From an uncultured Eubacteriales bacterium (GTDB lineage Bacteria > Bacillota > Clostridia > Oscillospirales > CAG-382): DNA of 64,000 bases. The translations under genes were made by a program, and so were the position numbers. The notes beneath the pieces were generated by a model. That model had not been told where the DNA came from, ran no database searches, and saw only the letters and a program-made list of their open reading frames with translations. The stretch lies in contig URJL01000004.1 in the NCBI GenBank assembly GCA_900548115.1, forward strand, positions 1 through 64,000. The letters run 5' to 3'. Of the stretch, positions 44,218-51,941 are shown one piece after another. Within the stretch, counting starts at the first letter, position 1; every line of letters starts with the position of its first letter.

Positions 44218-44379
44218 ATGCAACAGAAACAGCTCGGTCTTGCGACCGAAAAAATCGGAAGACTGATGGGGCGGTACGCCGTGCCGTGCGTGATCTCGCT
44301 TTTGGTCGGGGGGCTTTACAACATTGTCGATCAGATGTCTGCGGAAAGTGGCAAAGAAAAAAGCGCGGTCATACTATGA
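44218..44379 (+). pseudogene. Truncated MATE transporter, N-terminal stub
   Basis: 53 codons from ATG 44218 (TCGGAGG upstream). The first 39 residues (ATEKIGRLMGRYAVPCVISL, then YNIVDQ) are a typical start of a Clostridial MATE protein. The homology ends at about 44336, and the frame stops at 44379 after unrelated sequence. The remaining more than 400 residues are absent from the window. The promoter, attenuator and ribosome binding site are intact, so the truncation is probably recent, or results from an assembly or recombination junction just upstream of cotJA. Confidence 0.75.
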
Positions 44380-44422
44380 CGGTGAGCGCGAGCGCTCGAT
44401 ATGACCGATAAGAAACAATAAA

Positions 44423-44623
44423 ATGAGAAAGGAAGCGTGTGAAACCGTGAATCAATCGATTGTGATAGAACCGCAAATGCTTGCGTCGGCGTATATCCCG
44501 TTTCAGATAAGCGAATTCGATGCTTTGTATGAACCGGACGAAGCGCTGGAAAAGGGGACGGTGTTCCCCGAATTGTATCTTCCGGGTCTCGGATACGGGG
44601 GAGGTGCAAATTATGCGCGATAA
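44423..44623 (+). CDS. cotJA: Spore coat protein CotJA
   Basis: 66 residues. IPFQISEFDALYEPDEALEKGTVFPELYLP matches the CotJA family of small spore-coat-associated proteins in pattern and length (key residues: Phe-Glu-Leu-Pro near the end of that block). The start is uncertain: ATG 44423 has no good ribosome binding site, while an in-frame GTG at 44447 lies 11 bases after GAAAGGAAG. The upstream CATACTAT at 44370-44377 resembles a sigma-E -10 element, but no convincing -35 was found. First gene of cotJA-JB-JC; it overlaps cotJB by 11 bases. Confidence 0.88.
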   Translation: MRKEACETVNQSIVIEPQMLASAYIPFQISEFDALYEPDEALEKGTVFPELYLPGLGYGGGANYAR

Positions 44624-44903
44624 AACCTCCCGCACCTATCTTTTGCGCAAATGGCAGGAGTATTCCTTTGCCGCCTATGAAGCAAGACTGTATCTCGATA
44701 CCCATCCCGGAAGCCGCGCGGCACTGAATTATTTTAATAAATTTGTCGCTTTGCAAAATGCAGCCGCTAAAGAATTGCAGACGCGATACGGCGCCGTGAC
44801 GCAAAATCCCGACGCTCCGCTTTCCGAATGGAGCTGGATCGATATGCCGTGGCCGTGGACCGAGAGCGAAGAAGCCGAAGAAACGAAAAGGGGAGGAAAT
44901 TGA
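44613..44903 (+). CDS. cotJB: Spore coat protein CotJB
   Basis: 96 residues from ATG 44613, which follows GGGAGG and overlaps the end of cotJA. The block YSFAAYEARLYLDTHP and the C-terminal WSWIDMPWPWT are diagnostic of CotJB. It is expected in the spore coat together with CotJC. Only 3 bases separate it from cotJC. Confidence 0.92.
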   Translation: MRDKTSRTYLLRKWQEYSFAAYEARLYLDTHPGSRAALNYFNKFVALQNAAAKELQTRYGAVTQNPDAPLSEWSWIDMPWPWTESEEAEETKRGGN

Positions 44904-44906
44904 CCG

Positions 44907-45551
44907 ATGTGGAGCTATGAGAAAAAATTGCAATTCCCGATCAATATCAAACACACCGACGCACGCAGTGCCAAGATCATCATGAGCCAGTACGGCGGCC
45001 CCGACGGCGAGATCGGCGCTTCGCTCCGCTATCTCTCCCAACGCTATACCATGCCGAACGGTCAGCTGATCGGGCTTTTGACCGATATCGGTACGGAAGA
45101 ACTGGCTCATATGGAGATGGTTGCTTCCATTGTCCATCAGCTGACGCGCGGGCTTACCGAAAAACAGATCGAGGAACAGGGCTTTTCGGAATACTATACC
45201 GACCACGGTCTCGGTATCTGGCCGCAGTCGGCGGGCGGAATCCCGCACGATGCGCTGACGTATGCCTCCAAGGGAAACGCGATTTGTGATCTGAACGAGG
45301 ATCTGGCGGCAGATGGTACGACCACCAAAGAACAACCTGTGAAAACGAAGTGCCGAAAACCCTTGATTTTATTGGATTTTTCCGCTTTTTCAGGTTGTAC
45401 AAGCCTTACCGCCCTGCAACCATATAATGGTACGGGTCTTCTCATACTTTTTCACGTTCCTCTTACTAAAATAATTCCTGTACTTATATTGTATAGAGTT
45501 CATACTGCTTTTTGGATATGTCTGTACAGTTCCATACATTCGCCAATATAA
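44907..45551 (+). pseudogene. cotJC: cotJC 5' part, interrupted by the integrated element
   Basis: Manganese-catalase-type coat protein CotJC. Codons 1-135 (to 45311) are normal: GEIGASLRYL supplies Glu35, and TEELAHMEM supplies Glu65 and His68, which line up with Mn ligands of manganese catalases. At codon 136 the Glu codon is broken (GAT in place of GAG), and the frame runs on into element DNA for 78 unrelated residues to a stop at 45551. The true 3' part, starting with AEQKARKTYDNIL, is at 53539-53740. Joining 44907-45313 to 53539-53740 gives 609 bases, a 202-residue protein of normal length with Glu136 and His169 restored. Confidence 0.92.
45309..45342 (+). promoter_or_regulatory. Left attachment site of the cotJC element
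   Basis: Core GCAGA (45309-45313) followed after 14 bases by the arm AAGAACAACCTGTGA (45328-45342). The arm matches 14 of 15 bases of the complement of 53508-53522. The predicted crossover dinucleotide is GA (45312-45313). Confidence 0.8.
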
Positions 45552-45740
45552 TTCATTACGCTGCCTTTATGAAAGCGGTAGAGGTAATAATGAAAAAGTG
45601 GCAGGATTAAATTATAAATACCGCAAACAAAACAGTTCGGCTTCTTTATACAATCTTAATGTCTTACGCAAAAACTCTAATGCCATCTTTATAGGAATTG
45701 TGCTATCATAATACGGAAAAATGTGATCGAGGTATTTTGA
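45314..45740 (+). other. Left-end non-coding segment of the element
   Basis: 427 bases, AT-rich, with no supported gene beyond the read-through tail of cotJC to 45551. It contains the left attP arm. An extended -10 (TGCTATCAT, 45701-45709) 32 bases before ktrB probably drives the potassium operon. Confidence 0.5.
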
Positions 45741-47069
45741 ATGGAAATACTGAAAAGAAAACTATCTACGTTTCAAATAATACTGCTGGGGTTTGCAGGG
45801 GTCATATTGCTTGGCGCATTGATATTAACTCTGCCGATTTCTTCAAAGTCTCATGAATGGACGTCATTTATCGATGCTCTGTTTACTTCAACATCTGCCG
45901 TGTGTGTAACAGGACTTATTGTGTTCGATACCGCAACGCATTGGACGATATTCGGGCAGAGCGTCATATTGTTGCTAATTCAAATCGGCGGTATGGGCGT
46001 TGTAACAATTGCAGTTTCACTTGCCGTTGCCTCCGGTAAAAAAATCGGGCTGTTCAGCCGTGAAACAATGAAAAACGCAATTTCCGCGCCGAACGTGAGC
46101 GGAATCGTTCGGTTGACCGGATTTATAATCAAGGGGATCTTTTTGATTGAAATGATCGGCGCACTGATTATGCTCCCTGTGTTTTGCAAGGATTACGGCG
46201 CGGAAGGTATATGGATGGCTGTTTTTCACTCCGTGTCTGCATTTTGCAATGCCGGATTCGATATTATGGGAACCAAAAGCGGAGAATTTGCTTCTCTGAC
46301 TCACTACTCCGCACAACCGGTTATCAATATTACGATTATGCTGTTGATTATTATCGGCGGTATCGGGTTCCTTGTATGGGAAGACATTTGCAAACACAAG
46401 TGGCGAATAAGAGAATATCGCACGCAGAGCAAACTTGTTTTGATTGTTACGGCTGCGCTGATTGTTTTCCCCGCTGTTTATTTCTTCTTTTTTGAATGTG
46501 GCGACTTGCCTGTCGGAGAACGAATACTTGCGTCTTTATTTCAATCTGTAACGCCGAGAACGGCAGGCTTTAACACGATAAATCTTACCGCAATCAGTGA
46601 TACGGGATTATACCTGATGATTATTCTTATGTTGATAGGCGGTTCACCGGGTTCGACAGCAGGCGGTATGAAAACGACGACGATAGCAGTCTTGTTTTCT
46701 TCTGCTTTTTCCGTTTTCCGAAAAAAAGATAATGCCGAACTCATGAAACGTCGGATTGATGATGAAACCGTAAAAACAGCTTCGGCAGTGTTTTTGATGT
46801 ACATAACTCTGTTTTTGGCTGGCGGAATGGCGATCAGTACGATTGAAAATTTGCCTATCACATCCTGTCTTTACGAAGCAGCCTCCGCCGTAGGTACGGT
46901 AGGACTGACACTCGGCATTACTCCGACACTCGGTAGCGCTTCTAAAATGATTCTGATTATATCCATGTTCTTTGGTCGGGTGGGCGGATTAACGCTGATC
47001 TATGCCGCTTTCGGAGCAAATAAAAAGCAAGTAGCAAAACTTCCGGTGGATACAATTGCCGTTGGCTGA
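45741..47069 (+). CDS. ktrB: Potassium uptake channel subunit, TrkH/KtrB family
   Basis: 442-residue membrane protein with the four-fold M1-P-M2 arrangement of KtrB/TrkH. Selectivity-filter segments are visible: STSAVCVTGLIVFDT, VSAFCNAGFDIMG, SVTPRTAGFNTINL and AASAVGTVGLTLGIT, each with its filter Gly, and the gate loop GGSPGSTAGGMKTTT. It imports K+ with a cytoplasmic RCK ring made by the next gene. ktrA follows after 18 bases. Base and codon use (AT-richer) differs from the host genes outside the element. Confidence 0.92.
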   Translation: MEILKRKLSTFQIILLGFAGVILLGALILTLPISSKSHEWTSFIDALFTSTSAVCVTGLIVFDTATHWTIFGQSVILLLIQIGGMGVVTIAVSLAVASGKKIGLFSRETMKNAISAPNVSGIVRLTGFIIKGIFLIEMIGALIMLPVFCKDYGAEGIWMAVFHSVSAFCNAGFDIMGTKSGEFASLTHYSAQPVINITIMLLIIIGGIGFLVWEDICKHKWRIREYRTQSKLVLIVTAALIVFPAVYFFFFECGDLPVGERILASLFQSVTPRTAGFNTINLTAISDTGLYLMIILMLIGGSPGSTAGGMKTTTIAVLFSSAFSVFRKKDNAELMKRRIDDETVKTASAVFLMYITLFLAGGMAISTIENLPITSCLYEAASAVGTVGLTLGITPTLGSASKMILIISMFFGRVGGLTLIYAAFGANKKQVAKLPVDTIAVG

Positions 47070-47087
47070 GCTGAGGAGGATATTTAT

Positions 47088-47741
47088 ATGAAAACAAAAT
47101 CTGTTTTATTGATAGGTCTCGGACGTTTCGGAAAATACATAGCAATGAAATTGCACGAATTGGGACATGAGATCATGGCAGTAGACGCAAATGAGGAAAG
47201 AATTAACGATGCTATGCCGTATGTGACTAACGGACAAATCGGCGACAGTACAAACGAAGCGTTGCTGAAATCTCTCGGTATAAAAAATTACGATGTTTGT
47301 ATCGTAACAATCGGTGGGGACTTTCAAAGTTCTCTTGAAACGACCTGCTTATTAAAGGAATTGGGCGCGCAAAAGGTTGTGTCTCGTGCCGAACAGGATG
47401 TACAGGCGAAATTTCTTCTGCGTAACGGCGCGGACGAAATTATCTACCCCGAAAAGCAACTTGCCACATGGGCTGCAATCCGATACACATCCGACCATAT
47501 TCTCGATTATATAGAACTCGGTGATTCCAGCTCGATTTTTGAAGTGTCCGTTCCGCAGGCATGGATGGGAAAATCAATTGCAGAGATCGATATTCGCAGA
47601 AAATACAATGTAAACATCATCGCCACAAAGAAAAACGGAAAAATCAATGCGGTTGTTACCGCCGACACAGTTCTCTCGGGTGACGAAACGCTTTTGGTGC
47701 TCGGAGACTATAAGGCTTTGCGCAAATGCTTTGATATTTAA
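47088..47741 (+). CDS. ktrA: Potassium uptake RCK subunit, KtrA/TrkA family
   Basis: 217 residues. RCK_N Rossmann domain with GLGRFGKYIA (residues about 8-17) and the acidic end of strand 2 (MAVDANEERI), which binds nucleotide, then an RCK_C domain from about residue 135 (VSVPQAWMGKSIAEIDIRRK). It forms a cytoplasmic octameric ring gating KtrB. GAGGAGG precedes the ATG. It is the second gene of the element's potassium operon. Confidence 0.92.
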   Translation: MKTKSVLLIGLGRFGKYIAMKLHELGHEIMAVDANEERINDAMPYVTNGQIGDSTNEALLKSLGIKNYDVCIVTIGGDFQSSLETTCLLKELGAQKVVSRAEQDVQAKFLLRNGADEIIYPEKQLATWAAIRYTSDHILDYIELGDSSSIFEVSVPQAWMGKSIAEIDIRRKYNVNIIATKKNGKINAVVTADTVLSGDETLLVLGDYKALRKCFDI

Positions 47742-47765
47742 CGGATATCAAAGAAGGTGATTGCC

Positions 47766-48050
47766 GTGGGAGATATCATACTTGTTTTTGCGGTAATTGC
47801 AATTATGGTTGGCGGCTTTTTCGTTATGAAAAGGCTCGACGCTTTCCCGGAAGCAAACGAGGAAGCCACTAAAAAAGAATACAAAAATACTCCGAACGTG
47901 CAGTTCCTTGATACGGATGACTATGAGAAAGTTATTTCCGATATAGAGAAATTCAAAATTACTCACGAAGACATAAAACTGATTATTTACGACGGAAAGA
48001 ATGATGATCTGACCGATATGATGAAACTTTACGATCACACGGATATGTAG
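47766..48050 (+). CDS. Small membrane protein of the potassium operon
   Basis: 94 residues from GTG 47766 (AAGAAGGTGA 6-15 bases upstream; the in-frame GTG at 47757 overlaps this site). One N-terminal helix (residues about 5-22), then a cytoplasmic alpha/beta segment of about 65 residues (IEKFKITHEDIKLIIYDGKN). No family recognised. The position directly behind ktrA suggests an accessory or regulatory role in K+ uptake, which is inference only. Confidence 0.65.
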   Translation: MGDIILVFAVIAIMVGGFFVMKRLDAFPEANEEATKKEYKNTPNVQFLDTDDYEKVISDIEKFKITHEDIKLIIYDGKNDDLTDMMKLYDHTDM

Positions 48051-48222
48051 ATTTATTCGGAAAAATATGTTATAATGAAAGCGTATAGTTTTGCTTCGCA
48101 AGCCTTACGGCGTTCCGCTGTTCAGCACTTCGTGCGTTCGATTCATTGACGGCTGTGCAAAATGCCCTTGCAAGCAAGCATTTTGCTTATGGTAATAAGT
48201 GTGATTCAATTTTCAAGGAGCG
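48051..48222 (+). promoter_or_regulatory. Promoter and hairpin leader of the sensor kinase
   Basis: Extended -10 TGTTATAAT (48068-48076). About 80 bases downstream lies a 9-bp perfect stem GCAAAATGC / GCATTTTGC (48157-48165 / 48178-48186) whose loop contains the palindrome CTTGCAAG. No T-run follows, so it is an RNA structure or operator rather than a terminator. Confidence 0.5.
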
Positions 48223-48234
48223 TTGTCATATCGG

Positions 48235-50193
48235 ATGAAAAACAGTTTTTCTGAAAACACAAAAGAACACATATTGGTCTGCCTGTCGTCCGCACCTTCC
48301 AATACAAAAATCATTCAGACTGCGGCAGCTATGGCAAGGGCGTTTCACGCGTCCTTTTCGGCATTGTATGTAAAAACTCCCGCTTCCGAATATATGGAAA
48401 CGGAAGACAAGAATCGTTTGCTCACGAACATTCATTTTGCTGAAAAGTGCGGTGCGACAATCGTTACAGCGTGCGGAGATGATGTACCCTTTCAAATTGC
48501 CGAATATGCGCGGCTTTCGGGTATCACGAAAATAGTGATTGGCAGAAGTGTTGTGGGCAAGCGACGCTTCATCGGCAAACCGACCTTGACGGAAAAGCTG
48601 ATATCGCTTGCTCCTAATGTCGATATTCACATTATTCCGGACAGTGATGCCGTTATAGCCAAAGGAAAGAAAACGCTGTTTGAAAAGCCGCATTTTGCAA
48701 AACTCCTGAAAGGCTTGGCGGTTTCGGCGATTTTACTATCGTTTTCAACTCTGCTCGGTTTCCTTTTTTCATACCTTGGTTTCACGGAAGCAAACATCAT
48801 TACAGTCTACATGCTCGGCGTTTTGATTACAGCTATCCTGACGGAAAGCAAAACCTGCTGGGTAATATCATCTGTTGCGAGCGGATTGGTGTTTAATTTC
48901 TTATATACCGAGCCGAGGTTTACATTCCGGGCTTACGGAAGCGGTTATCCGGTGACATTTATTATCATGCTTGCGGCCTCCCTTATAATAGGCGGCACAG
49001 CCGAAAAGCTGAAAAAGCGGGAGCGGCAGGCTTCGCAAACCGCATACAGAACAAAAATACTTTTCGATTCCAATCAATTGATTCAAAAAGCGTCAGATGA
49101 ACGGGAAGTGTTCCGGGTTACAGCCGATCATTTGAGAAAGTTATTGAGTCGAAATGTAATTTTATTTAATGAGAGCGCGGAAAAAATATACGATTCATTT
49201 ACAGATACAAAAGACAGTCCGTCAGAGGATTACAGGCAAATTGTCCGGTGGGTAATAAATAATAATCAAAAAGCCGGACAAGGAACGGGAATTTATTCCG
49301 ACAGCAGTTATGTTTTTCTGCCGATATGTAAAAACGAAAAGAATTACGGAGCAGTCGGCATTTTTGTCGGAAATAATCCGATCGATTCTTTTGACGAAAG
49401 CATTGTGGTTTCCGTCATCGGAGAATGTGCAATTGCCGTTGACGGAATCGTAAACGCAAAAGAAAGAGAGCGCACCGCGGTTTTGGCAAAAAACGAACAG
49501 CTGCGCGCAAATCTGCTTCGCTCCATATCACATGATCTGCGAACACCGCTCACGTCCATTTCGGGAAATGCAAGTAACCTTATTTCAAACGGAAATGCTT
49601 TTGATGATGCTACCAAAATACAGATTTATGAGGATATTTACAGTGACTCTCTTTGGCTTATCAATCTTGTTGAAAACCTGCTTGCGGTGACACGCCTCGA
49701 AGAAGGCAGAATGAATATAAATCTAACGACCGAGCTTGTCCGTGATGTAATAGACGAGTCGCTGAAACATATTTATAAAAAAAGTGACAAGCAAAAAATA
49801 AGCGTAATACAGCAGGATGATTTGCTCCTTGCAAAAATGGACGCACGGCTTATTGTGCAGGTTTTAATCAATCTTCTTGACAATGCTATCAAATATACGC
49901 CATCCGATTCGCAAATTACGATTACTGCAAAAAAAGACGGTAATATGATTTCCGTAAGCGTATCGGATAACGGAAACGGCATTTCGGACGAACAAAAATT
50001 GCGCGTTTTTGATATGTTTTATACCGGCACAAACAAAATTGCCGACAGTCGTCGCAGTATCGGATTGGGTCTATCGTTATGCAAATCTATCATAAATGCG
50101 CATGGCGGAGAAATAACGATAACGGACAATGTTCCGCACGGCGCGGTATTTACCTTTACATTGCCCATCGGGGAGGTGGAAATTCATGAGTAA
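48235..50193 (+). CDS. KdpD-like sensor histidine kinase lacking the KdpD N-domain
   Basis: 652 residues from ATG 48235; a TTG at 48223, only 2 bases after AAGGAG, is a less likely start. Order: universal-stress-protein domain (residues about 10-140, ILVCLSSAPSNTKII, ITKIVIGRS), four membrane helices of the DUF4118/KdpD type (about 155-255), a GAF-like region (about 280-415), HisKA with the phospho-acceptor His433 in SISHDLRTPLTS, and HATPase with DNAIKYTPSDS. Full KdpD (near 900 residues) has an extra N-terminal Walker-motif domain that is absent here. It should sense K+ or osmotic state and phosphorylate the next protein. Confidence 0.9.
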   Translation: MKNSFSENTKEHILVCLSSAPSNTKIIQTAAAMARAFHASFSALYVKTPASEYMETEDKNRLLTNIHFAEKCGATIVTACGDDVPFQIAEYARLSGITKIVIGRSVVGKRRFIGKPTLTEKLISLAPNVDIHIIPDSDAVIAKGKKTLFEKPHFAKLLKGLAVSAILLSFSTLLGFLFSYLGFTEANIITVYMLGVLITAILTESKTCWVISSVASGLVFNFLYTEPRFTFRAYGSGYPVTFIIMLAASLIIGGTAEKLKKRERQASQTAYRTKILFDSNQLIQKASDEREVFRVTADHLRKLLSRNVILFNESAEKIYDSFTDTKDSPSEDYRQIVRWVINNNQKAGQGTGIYSDSSYVFLPICKNEKNYGAVGIFVGNNPIDSFDESIVVSVIGECAIAVDGIVNAKERERTAVLAKNEQLRANLLRSISHDLRTPLTSISGNASNLISNGNAFDDATKIQIYEDIYSDSLWLINLVENLLAVTRLEEGRMNINLTTELVRDVIDESLKHIYKKSDKQKISVIQQDDLLLAKMDARLIVQVLINLLDNAIKYTPSDSQITITAKKDGNMISVSVSDNGNGISDEQKLRVFDMFYTGTNKIADSRRSIGLGLSLCKSIINAHGGEITITDNVPHGAVFTFTLPIGEVEIHE

Positions 50194-50896
50194 CTTATTG
50201 GTTTTGGTGGTTGAGGACGACGCACCTGTTCGTAACCTCATCAGCACGACACTGAAAACACGCGGTTACGAATATTTGATTGCGCAAAACGGCGAAAGTG
50301 CCATTATGGAGGCATCCTCACATAATCCGGATGTTGTTTTACTTGATTTGGGACTGCCGGATATCGACGGCGTGGATGTTATCAAAAAAATACGCACATG
50401 GTCGGAAATGCCGATTATCGTAATCAGCGCCCGCGCCGAAGATAAAGACAAAATCGACGCTTTGGATGCCGGAGCGGACGATTACCTGACAAAGCCTTTT
50501 TCCGTAGAGGAACTGCTTGCAAGACTTCGTGTTATGGGCAGAAGGCTTTCGTCTATGCAGTCTTCCGGAAAATCCGACTCGCTTTTTGTAAACGGAGATC
50601 TGAAAATAGATTATGCAGCAGGGTGCGCCTACCTTAGCGGTGAAGAGCTTCACCTTACACCCATCGAATATAAACTGCTGTGCTTGCTGTCCAAGAATGT
50701 CGGGAAAGTGCTTACCCACACGTTCATTACGCAAAAAATATGGGGTGCGGCGTGGGAAAGCAATGTAGCGTCTCTACGCGTATTTATGGCTACTTTGCGC
50801 AAAAAAATCGAACCGTCCCCCGATTCGCCGCAGTATATACAAACTCATGTCGGTATTGGGTACAGAATGGCGAAGTTGGACGGCGATCAAATTTAA
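50186..50896 (+). CDS. KdpE-like response regulator (OmpR family)
   Basis: 236 residues from ATG 50186 (GGGAGGTGG upstream). It overlaps the kinase stop by 8 bases. Receiver domain with the acidic pair in VVEDDAPV, phospho-acceptor Asp54 in VLLDLGLPDIDG, and Lys in YLTKPFS. A winged-helix DNA-binding domain follows from about residue 135 (TPIEYKLLCLLSKN, VASLRVFMATLRKKI). With the adjacent kinase it forms a KdpDE-type two-component system. No kdpFABC is present, so the target is probably the element's own ktr genes or host genes. Confidence 0.92.
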   Translation: MSNLLVLVVEDDAPVRNLISTTLKTRGYEYLIAQNGESAIMEASSHNPDVVLLDLGLPDIDGVDVIKKIRTWSEMPIIVISARAEDKDKIDALDAGADDYLTKPFSVEELLARLRVMGRRLSSMQSSGKSDSLFVNGDLKIDYAAGCAYLSGEELHLTPIEYKLLCLLSKNVGKVLTHTFITQKIWGAAWESNVASLRVFMATLRKKIEPSPDSPQYIQTHVGIGYRMAKLDGDQI

Positions 50897-50957
50897 TCCA
50901 AAACATTAAACAAGAAAAATATTGCATAATGCAATAAATTTTATTTTTACATAGTAG

Positions 50958-51227
50958 AAGGAGAACCAAACTAATTATAGGGACCTATTTTATCCACTGC
51001 TTACTTTTCGCGTAAACACAAATATTTCCATTGATGCTTTCTTTGACTACTTTAATCTTGTTCCGGACGATCCTATCGAATCCACTACCGTCAATGGTTG
51101 GATTATTGAGATGTGCAATGAGATACCGCGTATGGGATATTCATTTACATACGAACGATTTTTGATTACGGTGACAAAGGTTGAAAATACGCATACATTG
51201 GAAATCAAAGTAGAAATTCCGAATTAA
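50958..51227 (+). pseudogene. C-terminal fragment of a CorC/HlyC-type transporter
   Basis: An open frame without a start codon whose last 75 codons match the transporter-associated (CorC_HlyC) domain: RVNTNISIDAFFDYF, then PIESTTVNGWIIEM, IPRMGYSFTYE and VTKVENTHTLEIKVEI before TAA 51225-51227. The CBS pair and the membrane domain that normally precede it are missing. It lies inside the element, so it is a relic of earlier cargo. Confidence 0.65.
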
Positions 51228-51327
51228 AAAACTTCCCGCTATTCTGCCCAAAGTGTAAACAGGAAACACGGATAAGTGTGAGACAACATAAAATAATAAT
51301 ACACAAAGTGCCGGACGCAAAGACGCA

Positions 51328-51370
51328 GAGCCAATAAACCGCGCGATTTTACGCGATTTATTGGCTCTTT
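51328..51370 (+). terminator. Strong hairpin in the element
   Basis: Perfect 11-bp stem GAGCCAATAAA / TTTATTGGCTC with an inner CGCG/CGCG stem, followed by TTTATGTTTTT. A probable terminator after the potassium cargo. Confidence 0.65.
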
Positions 51371-51714
51371 ATGTTTTTCCGTAAAGACGGCTATTATAAA
51401 GCAAATCGGCGGTTTGAATGAAAAATCAAGCCGCCGTTTGCGACGACTTTAATCACCGGACGCGGCGGTATCAGGAGGGATCGCTGTGTTATTTTTATAT
51501 TTTGTTCACTCACGATACTCCCTCACAGCCACAGTTCGAGCGTTGAGAGCGTCGCAAACGATGGGTGAGGTTGCGCCAAAGAGAGAGCAAGGGTGAAACT
51601 CCCGTGGAGCTATGTTGATAGCCGTCCGATTAAAGCCCTTTATTTTATGTTGTAATAGTGGACTTGCCGCTTTTCATATAGTGTAACAGTCGCCTTTTTG
51701 AAAGGGGGATTTCC
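51371..51714 (+). ncRNA. Candidate structured RNA upstream of the recombinase (putative)
   Basis: A 344-base stretch without a gene. CGTTTGCGACG (51435-51445) pairs perfectly with CGTCGCAAACG (51550-51560). Inside, CCTCAC (51521-51526) can pair with GTGAGG just downstream (51565-51570). It also holds GC-rich segments in an otherwise AT-rich element. This suggests a folded RNA or a recombination/regulatory DNA structure. I do not recognise a known family. Confidence 0.4.
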
Positions 51715-51879
51715 ATGAAGCAAAGCGATAAATCCAAAATTGGTGACGAAAAAGAAATTTGCGTCAGTGTTTTCAAAAGCGGCGGGAACACAACGAGCAA
51801 AGAAGAATATACAAAGAAGTGGATTGAGCTTATCCATCGAATTGAAAAAAGCAAAAGGTTAAACTTTTGCGACACTTGA
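51715..51879 (+). CDS. Small element protein, possible directionality factor
   Basis: 54 residues from ATG 51715, with AAAGGGGG 6-13 bases upstream. The sequence is hydrophilic and charged (VSVFKSGGNTTSKEEYTKKW, then IHRIEKSKRLNFCDT). It sits just upstream of the serine recombinase, as do small conserved proteins in many Clostridial mobile elements. Small size, charge and position fit a recombination directionality factor, which would favour excision, but there is no direct evidence for this. Confidence 0.6.
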   Translation: MKQSDKSKIGDEKEICVSVFKSGGNTTSKEEYTKKWIELIHRIEKSKRLNFCDT

Positions 51880-51900
51880 TGACAAGTTGATTTTTTATGG

Positions 51901-51906
51901 TATAAT
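51901..51906 (+). promoter_or_regulatory. -10 box before the serine recombinase
   Basis: TATAAT (51901-51906), 35 bases before the start. The best -35 (TTGATG at 51877) has a suboptimal 18-19 base spacer. Part of it overlaps the stop of the 54-aa gene. Confidence 0.55.
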
Positions 51907-51941
51907 ATATCCATAAGGAACAGCTTGTCCTTTCTTTATCA

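Noticed and set aside
44370..44377. Sigma-E or sigma-K promoter for cotJA
   Set aside because: CATACTAT resembles a sigma-E -10, but no matching -35 is found at the right distance, so it is mentioned only under cotJA.
44331..45335. Long minus-strand open frame (334 codons) across cotJA-cotJB-cotJC
   Set aside because: It is fully antisense to three recognised coat genes, crosses the element boundary and has no ribosome binding site or known domain.
51301..51330. Resemblance of CCGGACGCAAAGACGC to a cyclic-di-GMP-I riboswitch segment
   Set aside because: The remaining consensus parts of that aptamer (GNRA-type tetraloop stem and the second conserved arm) are not present around it.
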